DNA of 14,725 bases, from positions 1 through 14,725 of the forward strand of contig JAOXYB010030809.1 of the NCBI GenBank assembly GCA_028565635.1. Reading direction: 5' to 3'. The DNA comes from Phoronis ovalis (lineage: Eukaryota > Phoronida > Phoronidae). A program made the position numbers and the translations under genes. The notes beneath the pieces were generated by a model that saw only the letters and a program-made list of their open reading frames with translations, ran no database searches and was not told the DNA's origin. Positions 9,189 through 14,725 of the stretch are shown in pieces. Within the stretch, counting starts at the first letter, position 1; every line of letters begins with the position of its first letter.

Positions 9189-12100
9189 GTAAGTGTTCTT
9201 GAAATGTACAGTAATAACCATTTAATATATTGAACCTATTTTAAAGACGAATATTTTAAGACTTTAGTAGTGATACTAATGATGTAACATTACGGGCAGT
9301 AAAGTTTGTGTTATTTCCATTTTAAAATCATTGTAAACGTTAAAATCGTCGGTTATTTAATTTTTTTTATCTTCCTTATTATTGTATATCACAGCTGGTA
9401 CATGGGGAAAATATCTCAAAAGGAAGCAGAACAACTTCTTCTTATTCCTGGTAATCATTGTGGTGCGTTTGTCATAAGGGAAAGCGAAACATGCCCAGGT
9501 AAGATCTAACAGGCTGTCCTTGCGCGTGCATGTGTGTGTTATATCAAGCTGCATTCAATTCACTTGATACAAACGCACGCATCATGCGCACACACACGTG
9601 TACAGGTATATACAGGCACCAGTCTGAATAAATCCATCCGTTATTGTTCCGTAACTTCTCAACTAACGTCTGGGCTTAACCATAGTCATTTTTTTAATAT
9701 TCCTTCAACTTAACTAGAGCGAAAATCATGATGACTCATTCTGAATATGTATCGCCGGGGAGCTAGCTTGCTTATTGCTTAGTGACTAACTATATACTAA
9801 TAAAATCTGGAAGGACAGAATATGTGTGCTCGACCCACTACTCGGTTAGTCCACTGTTATACCTATTATTGTAAGCTGCAATTTGATTGATGTCAAGACT
9901 TCGTGAAACTTTATGAAGAAATAAAGGAATTATCGTTCTTCTGCTTTTCGGGATAATAAAATTGACAATAGTTACGCCCAGACGTTAGTTGAGAAGACAC
10001 GGAACACTAACGAAAGGATTTATTCAGACTGATACAATTACAGTGAGATGCCGCCAAGAACTAATTAAAGAGTATCCTTGGATGATGTGTCTAACAGTAT
10101 ATCACTATCCACTCAGTTTCATATTCGGCAGGCCAAGATCGAGTTTGATCTGCAGTACTTCCAATGTGGCCGACTGGCGACCATGCTTGTTTCCGTGAGG
10201 GTATGTCGCGTTGCGCCATTTTTCAGAAAGACAAATCATTGACTGGACAATTCAAGGTGGATTAATTTAATAAAGGCTGAAAGTTGATGGGTGTATTAGA
10301 CAATACGAGAACTTTGGACAGCTTTTATTTTTATCTGCGCATGCTCAGTTTCATATTCGGTACAGGGTAAGTACATGTCAAAGTACGGCGTACATTTTTG
10401 ACCTTCATTTCTTTCGATGTGATCCACTGTTTAATTCCAGAATGGTATGTATGTAGCTGGAAAGACAATGGGCAGCTATCTCCCGAAGAAGACTTATTGT
10501 TGTTAAATTGCTTTCAACAAGAACGTTGAATTTTAGTGCAATTCCATCATTTTAATCCACATATAAAAACAAATGCTGTTATGATTAGTGATAGCATTAT
10601 CTAGCATATTCTTCACTATTCTAGAACACAAAATAGCCCATCAAAAACGTCACATTGTCATAAAACTTAAACCGTATTTTCTTATATGTAAGAAAAAACT
10701 TTGAAGTACAAACTATAAGTAAACGTTTTTGCCAACCAAATAGTTGACAATCCGTAACCACATACCTTGTACGGTTACATGCTTTGTTAATCTACCAAAA
10801 TTATATTCATAACGCTGTATACGTATCAAGTTATATTTTGTCTGTGTTAGAAAGCCGAGTAGAGGATGTGCAAAGCTTTCCTGCTACATCAAACAGGCAG
10901 AAATGAAACCCTAACCTCCAAGGCAATTTGTTGTAATTTTAGAAACAAGCAAGTATTGTCTGTCTGTGCGAGTCCATGATCGAAGAAAAGTTGTTCATGT
11001 AAAACATTTCCCGATACAAAATTCTGCTAACTATGGATGGTACTGCATCAACAAGCTACAGCAGTTTGCCACTATACCAGAACTTGTTAAGCATTGTACA
11101 GGTTTGAATTCTTGCTATACGTTCTATAAAGTGGTCCTAACTGATTAGTAAGCTGTATTTTCAAAGATTTTTACTGACTTTTACTCCAAACTTCTTAAAT
11201 CTTTAACTTCTGTTTCTTTTAGTAGCTATTATGATCTATACGGTTGATTTATATGATACGTTTTGGAATGCAGCATTGAAAAAAATAAGTAAAAAAAAAA
11301 GCCTTTTAAAACCTGTGAAGTTAACATTTTACTCAAACTTTTTATAGAGCTACAAAACTGTCTCAATTTTGCTTTGATCAAACATATAAATTTTAGTTAG
11401 CACTTTGAAAAAAAGGAATTGAACCAAGATGTAAAAATTTACATGTTTTGAAAATATATAGGAAATTTTGAGACATCTTTTCTAGGTAGTAGTATTAACT
11501 AATTAAGCACGAAAACTTACTTCAGCGAAATTTTGACTTTTTGAATATTTGTAGTGATCTTTTAAATTTATCAATTGTTTTATTTTTAACCCAAAATTGT
11601 CTCACTACTGGCCATCTGACCTATTGCAGAAAAATAAATTACGCTTTCTCGATCTAAGATTATTTTATTTTCTTTCAAAGTATAGATGCATATATGTATA
11701 GGTTAACATGTAACTTAATTAGTAGGACAATTGTATATACTGTAAGTTCACCTTAGTTAAATTTTCAAATGAAATAAAAAAGTGACCTGCTGTCTCTATA
11801 TCTAAACGTACAGTATTACATATTCATGCATTATCTTTGAACCGACTTCAGTTTGTGCTAGATGTTGTCAATTTCAACTGACTATAGGTGATCTAATAGT
11901 CAAAACATTTTACAGTGTAGGTCTAAGTGTTGCCTATAGCGGCACTGTTTATATACTTCCACATACAGATTCATGTATTATAATGAAATAAGTCATATAT
12001 TGCAATCGACTGATGGTTTCGAACAATATGTCTTAATCAGTAAAATATTTTTTCAGAAGTTGGCGATGGTCGGTTTCCGAAGCTGATGCAAACAGAACCA

Positions 12101-14462
12101 TTTGTGGAGCTGTATGAGTATAACAGACATCATTTTGTGATTATGGACTGTTCATATAGCTCCCTGGAGCTCCTGGAGACACTTGCACAGTTTGATAATA
12201 GGTGTAAGCTAATAAAGTACCTAATTTTAATCACTAATACCTACAGTATATTACTTAATTAAGTTAATCATTATCATGGCTCAATCATCAAATCAACATC
12301 TGGCATTTTTTAAATCAGTTTGGCTACTATTTTCTAATGGGTTGCCCGTGATTTGGTCTATTTGAAAATGGGTGTAATTAGGCAAAATACCTTCTTTATC
12401 AAAATATCATGGGTTTCTTCTGCGTAGTAGTATGGGAAAGATTCAATTACCTGTGTCCAGTTTTCCATATATTGCCAGGGGTGACCTGTAGTAATAATGT
12501 GAAACGTAATGGGAGCCCAATTTTAACTACGGCTTAAGTTATTATTTGGTTTAAAATAGGGAAAGAACTCCGATGTGATGCTCCAGAGACTGAGATGACA
12601 GACTACGGAATTAAGGATAAGTCCACCTTGGTTATTGTTAGGCCTGTAGATGATCCTCTGCTCCAGGTGGAGGGCCAAGTACGTAAACATTTACATTTAG
12701 GCAACGATTGCAATAAGAAGGAAGTAACCATTACAGTAACAGTGATTAAACAGACAACAAAGATATTTGTACCATTCAACATGGATACATGTATGTACTG
12801 TCATATCCTTGTAGGCTCATCCCATAATATACAGATAAAAGAATGGTTGCGATAAATTAATGAAACATTACTGATCTCCAAATTGAAAACATTACATGAA
12901 TCGGTAAATCAGTTTTAAAATTTCTCAGTACCCAAGTTTTTGCAAAAAATGTATAACAATTTTTAATAGGAAATAGCTTTTTAACCTTTTAAGCTCAAAA
13001 TGGACATATAACCTCAACATTACTGAATAAGATGAAAATCGACCAACCCAATTCAAAATTTTTCCAATTAAATTTTTTAAAAGATAATTAGGGTAGAAAT
13101 CCAAAATTTATAAATATTTGAGGAGCAATGCATTTTTACCTAAACTGATTGATACACACCATTAGTCAGAAATTGAGTGTTGAACAATATAAAAGAGGTA
13201 TGCGGGATATCCACAAGGGGTCGCCATCCTACTTTTTGAAAAGTGGCCCGTGGAACCCCCAAGAGCCCCCAAACCCCTCTTTTATATTGTTCAACACTCA
13301 ATTTCAGACTACTCGCACCAAATTCCAAAATCAGAAGCTAAAATCTTAGATTCGGTTGGGCGGCGTATCCCCGTATTCAAAATCATACACATAGTGCATA
13401 CAAACACATCACGATGGCGCTTTGAAAGCATTTGTTTAAACTGAATTTCATTACAAGTAACGCAAGCATTGCATATATAGTGACGCACGAATGCTAGACT
13501 GTTTCAGTGTGTAAGAAAGTGTTCGAAGAACCAGTTGCGAGACAGTTTATTTTGTATTTATTCATTGGATGCAGGATAATACATCAAGTGGTGAGATGAG
13601 ACAATATAATGAGAAGGAAGAAGCATTCAAACCAAAAGGCTTTCCATTAGGTAAGAATTAAAACAAACGCTTATTGTATACTCATTACCTAAACCTTATT
13701 TCTTTGAAAATTGTAGTATACCTGGCTTGATTAATATCAATTCAACTTTACTGCATTTCGTATACTTTCCTGTTATGAAATAACATGTATTAGTGCCTCA
13801 ATTATTTGTAACAACTCAAAATCGGGACCGCTTTCGTTCCCCTTTTAAAATGATGCGCTCACCTCCATAGTCTGCGCATGTGAACTTGGTGCACATCCTT
13901 TTTCTTCGTACAAAACATCGAACTATTACGTGAGGAGGACGTGTTTGAGAGCGCTAAAATTGAGGTTTACTTGTTTTGATATAAAAAAAAACAAGCATTA
14001 ACTTTAAATGTTGCATATCGAGAAAGTTCATTGAATAGATATAGTTCACACTCATAAACATTATGGTCATACCACGTTGAAAGCAACGTTGGTCGTTCGG
14101 TTAGTACTTGGATGGGTGATTGGGAATACTGGGTACCGTATACTATTACTTAGTGCGATATAGTTTTTCCATTTGCGATAGTATATATTAAGTTATTTAC
14201 CTGCGCAAAGTTTTATTGAGTAACCTTATTTTACAGTTGTAGTTATACATTTTAGGCAGGTTTCTGATGCTATACCCTTTTGTTACCTTTGAATTTGTTT
14301 ACTATAGTTCCAGTTTTCGTTCCAATAGGTCATTCTCCAACACAGGCTAGCTATATAGGAATGCTATTTTCTTATACACAGTGGACGAACCCCTGCGATA
14401 CCTATTGATGGCCTCTAGCGATTTCCGTCCTCTAATTGGGGTTCAAGTAGCTTCCGGTTATG
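8613..14462 (+). CDS. SH3-SH2-ubiquitin-like multidomain signalling protein (partial, eight exons)
   Basis: Exons: 8613-8730, 9093-9188, 9395-9498, 10943-11101, 12057-12201, 12428 (or 12431)-12480, 12560-12678, 13575-13650 and 14382-14462 (the 50/53-base exon is the least certain). All are GT-AG, and every junction phase matches, giving about 317 residues. Order: SH3 (about 6-65), SH2 (about 72-172), ubiquitin-like fold (about 175-255), then an acidic/polar linker and an unrecognised segment that leaves the window in phase 1. No kinase motif is seen. SH3-SH2 with a short linker matches the SLA/SLAP adaptors and the front of Src kinases, so a cytoplasmic role in phosphotyrosine signalling is expected. 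The ubiquitin-like domain has no diglycine end, so it is an internal module, not a conjugated tag. Both ends of the protein are missing. A kinase or ligase domain further downstream cannot be excluded. Confidence 0.85.
8731..9092 (+). other. Intron inside the SH3 domain
   Basis: 362 bases, AT-rich, donor GTAAGT and acceptor CTTTATAG. The open frame at 9020-9202 overlaps the exon in a different frame and is a shadow. The other short introns (9189-9394, 12202-12427, 12481-12559) are likewise featureless. Confidence 0.6.
9395..11101 (+). CDS. SH2 domain, two main exons (9395-9498, 10943-11101)
   Basis: The domain opens with SWYMGKISQKEAEQLLL at about 72-88, close to the WYxGxISRxEAExLL pattern of Src-type SH2 domains. 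FVIRES at 97-102 carries the phosphotyrosine-binding Arg (residue 100), and HFPI near 128 carries the conserved His of strand D. The C-terminal part reads GWYCINKLQQFATIPELV. The last few residues (VGDGRFPKL) come from exon 12057, and the seam matches the end of Src/SLA SH2 domains, which confirms that junction. All residues expected for phosphotyrosine binding look intact. Confidence 0.92.
9499..10942 (+). other. Long intron inside the SH2 domain
   Basis: 1,444 bases. It holds the hairpin at 9513-9606 and a 17-base word, CTCAGTTTCATATTCGG, repeated at 10112-10128 and 10344-10360. The open frame at 9989-10198 has no recognised domain. No other gene is seen. Confidence 0.6.
9513..9606 (+). ncRNA. 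Long wobble-paired hairpin, possible miRNA-like precursor (unproven)
   Basis: TATCAAG (9542-9548) pairs with CTTGATA (9563-9569) around a 14-nt loop. Outside this core the GTGTGT-rich left arm pairs with the ACGCACGCAT-type right arm through many G-U wobbles and two small bulges. CTGT at 9514 and ACAG near 9602 close the base. The total is about 93 nt, the size of animal miRNA precursors. It starts about 15 bases into an intron. Alternating purine-pyrimidine tracts can fold like this by chance. Confidence 0.25.
11102..12056 (+). other. Intron between SH2 and ubiquitin-like exons
   Basis: Very AT-rich, 955 bases. Its donor is weak (CAG|GTTTGA). Reading through it adds HCTGLNSCYTFYKVVLTD and a stop at 11148. 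AATAAA words stand at 11633-11638 and 11773-11778. Nothing else is recognised. Confidence 0.6.
12057..12678 (+). CDS. Ubiquitin-like domain, three exons (12057-12201, 12428-12480, 12560-12678)
   Basis: The fold aligns with ubiquitin by eye: PFVELYEYNRHHFVI (strands 1-2), SLELLETLAQF (helix), IQLPVSSFPYIARGKEL (over ubiquitin IPPDQQRLIFAGKQL) and MTDYGIKDKSTLVIVRP (over LSDYNIQKESTLHLVLR). Equivalents of ubiquitin Ile44 (I223), Gly47, Lys48 (K227), Tyr59 (Y241) and Val70 (V252) are kept, while His68 is Val. There is no terminal Gly-Gly; the chain continues RPVDDPLLQVEGQ. Part of the hydrophobic patch used by ubiquitin-binding partners therefore survives. Parkin-type and IKK-type ubiquitin-like domains are comparable internal modules, but neither sits beside an SH2. 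Confidence 0.85.
12428..12480 (+). CDS. Small exon of the ubiquitin-like domain with tandem acceptor TAGTAG
   Basis: This 53-base exon (50 bases if the second TAG is used) is needed to make the phases of its neighbours agree: 12057 exits in phase 2 and 12560 enters in phase 1. It encodes MGKIQLPVSSFPYIARG, which fits the missing ubiquitin strand containing Ile44. The two acceptors, 3 bases apart, would give one or two serines. The donor is G|GTGACC. Confidence comes from the fit of both phase and fold, not from strong splice sites. Confidence 0.65.
12679..13574 (+). other. Intron after the ubiquitin-like domain
   Basis: 896 bases, donor GTACGT, acceptor GATGCAG. It carries the foldback element at 13164-13310. 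The frame that reads through from the preceding exon ends at 12855 and looks random after the donor. Confidence 0.6.
13164..13310. mobile_element. 147-bp MITE-like foldback element
   Basis: The 35-base ends (13164-13198 and 13276-13310) are inverted copies with one mismatch and start AGTC(A/T)GAAATTGAGTG. The interior is also partly self-complementary (CCTACTTTT with AAAAGTGG near 13229-13248), so the whole element folds as one long hairpin. Because of this symmetry, both strands show overlapping open frames that begin with the same KLSVEQYKRG peptide. No target-site duplication is clear. It is G+C-richer than its intron. The near identity of the arms suggests recent insertion or functional pairing. 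Confidence 0.75.
13575..14462 (+). CDS. Unrecognised C-terminal exons (13575-13650, 14382-14462)
   Basis: The first exon gives a polar linker (DNTSSGEMRQYNEKEEAFKP). The second begins inside FPLVDEPLRYLLMASSDF and ends near VQVASGYG. Both have clean splice sites (GATGCAG to GTAAGA; CACAG to GTATGC), and the phases match. I do not recognise a domain. The second exon looks like the start of a folded module that would continue beyond the window. Confidence 0.65.
13651..14381 (+). other. Last complete intron in the window
   Basis: 731 bases with a strong donor (GTAAGA) and acceptor CACAG. It holds the 5S rRNA-like remnant at about 14057-14142 and nothing else recognisable. Confidence 0.55.
14057..14142 (+). 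pseudogene. Degenerate 5S rRNA-derived sequence
   Basis: The segment contains GGTCATACCACGTTGAA (5' part of 5S), then AAGCAACGTTGG, GGTTAGTACTTGGATGGGTG and TGGGAATACTGGGT in 5S order. These last words correspond to box A, the intermediate element and box C of the internal polymerase III promoter. About 30 bases between GTTGAA and AAGCAACG are missing, and about 4-5 more are missing after GGGTGA, so it is some 86 bases instead of 120. A TTTTT run at 14165-14169 follows. It is either a 5S pseudogene or the head of a 5S-derived SINE; no clear SINE body or tail was found. Confidence 0.85.
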
Positions 14463-14725
14463 GTATGCGTTTATTCATTACCGTCGGAAGCTTTTAAAAA
14501 TTCATGCTCTTGATAAATATTAAAGCAGCATTTAAAAATTAAGAGCGATTTTTGATGACATGGATAATTAGTATACGTTTTCTTTCAAATGATAACTTTA
14601 CTCTACGTTCTGGCGCAATTTGTTTTATTGGTCGTATAAACTTAGGTTGAGACGAAACCAGTATTATATATTCCATAGGCTCCAATGCGATTTTCACCTA
14701 TTTTGGACATACACCATTTTTAAAT
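14463..14725 (+). other. Start of an intron running to the window edge
   Basis: This follows the GTATGC donor. It is AT-rich with no exon or repeat recognised. The next exon of the SH3-SH2 gene should enter in phase 1 beyond the window. Confidence 0.5.

Noticed and set aside
9306-9394. Start of a 67-codon frame upstream of the SH2 exon
   Set aside because: The part before 9395 is intron; the SH3 exon at 9093-9188 joins at 9395 in phase and completes a serine codon.
9989-10198. 69-codon frame in the SH2 intron
   Set aside because: No recognised domain, and the flanking SH2 exons join in phase without it.
12679-12855. Continuation of the ubiquitin-like exon to a stop at 12855
   Set aside because: A consensus donor (GTACGT) stands at 12679, the downstream sequence looks random, and a phase-matched exon follows at 13575.
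13140-13444. Three overlapping small frames on both strands
   Set aside because: They arise from the inverted-repeat symmetry of the foldback element, not from a gene.
8613-14725. Src-family tyrosine kinase
   Set aside because: No glycine loop, HRD or DFG motif is seen after the SH2; a ubiquitin-like fold follows instead. A kinase beyond the window is not excluded.
1-14725. tRNA genes, CRISPR arrays, bacterial operons or phage genes
   Set aside because: No tRNA B-box with cloverleaf, no spaced repeats, and the split genes are eukaryotic.

Overview
This window is animal nuclear DNA. It is AT-rich, its genes are split by GT-AG introns of about 80 to 1,450 bases, and the encoded domains (PAN/apple, Src-type SH3 and SH2) are metazoan. 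A secreted PAN-mucin-cysteine-rich protein, short inverted-repeat elements and a 5S-like remnant suggest a marine invertebrate, perhaps a mollusc or another lophotrochozoan. That placement is an inference and is weakly supported. Most of the open frames of 60-130 codons are intronic or shadow frames. The genes were rebuilt by joining exons whose splice phases agree.

Layout. (1) 207-2903, + strand: the last six exons (234 residues) of a METTL18 orthologue, the histidine methyltransferase of ribosomal protein uL3. Its 5' end lies outside the window. (2) 4457-3066, - strand: a complete three-exon gene of about 204 residues with a signal peptide, a PAN/apple-like module, a Ser/Thr-rich mucin stalk and a six-cysteine tail. 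It converges on METTL18, and the candidate poly(A) signals are interleaved. (3) 4551-5932: a 1,382-bp element with 108-bp terminal inverted repeats that begins 93 bp upstream of the PAN gene's start codon. (4) 5933-6920: gene-free DNA with a perfect 14-bp hairpin and a possible promoter. (5) About 6921 or 8613 to beyond 14462, + strand: a multi-exon gene encoding SH3, SH2 and ubiquitin-like domains in that order, then an unrecognised tail that runs toward the window edge. Its introns hold a 147-bp foldback/MITE-like element (13164-13310), a long wobble-paired hairpin (9513-9606) and a degenerate 5S rRNA-derived sequence (about 14057-14142).

The main point of interest is the SH3-SH2-ubiquitin-like protein. 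SH3-SH2 without a kinase is the SLA/SLAP adaptor arrangement, and SLAP proteins bring in the ubiquitin ligase Cbl. Here a ubiquitin-fold domain directly follows the SH2 domain, in the frame given by phase-compatible splicing. I know of no characterised protein with this order. The frame continuity is seen directly; the link to ubiquitin signalling is inference.
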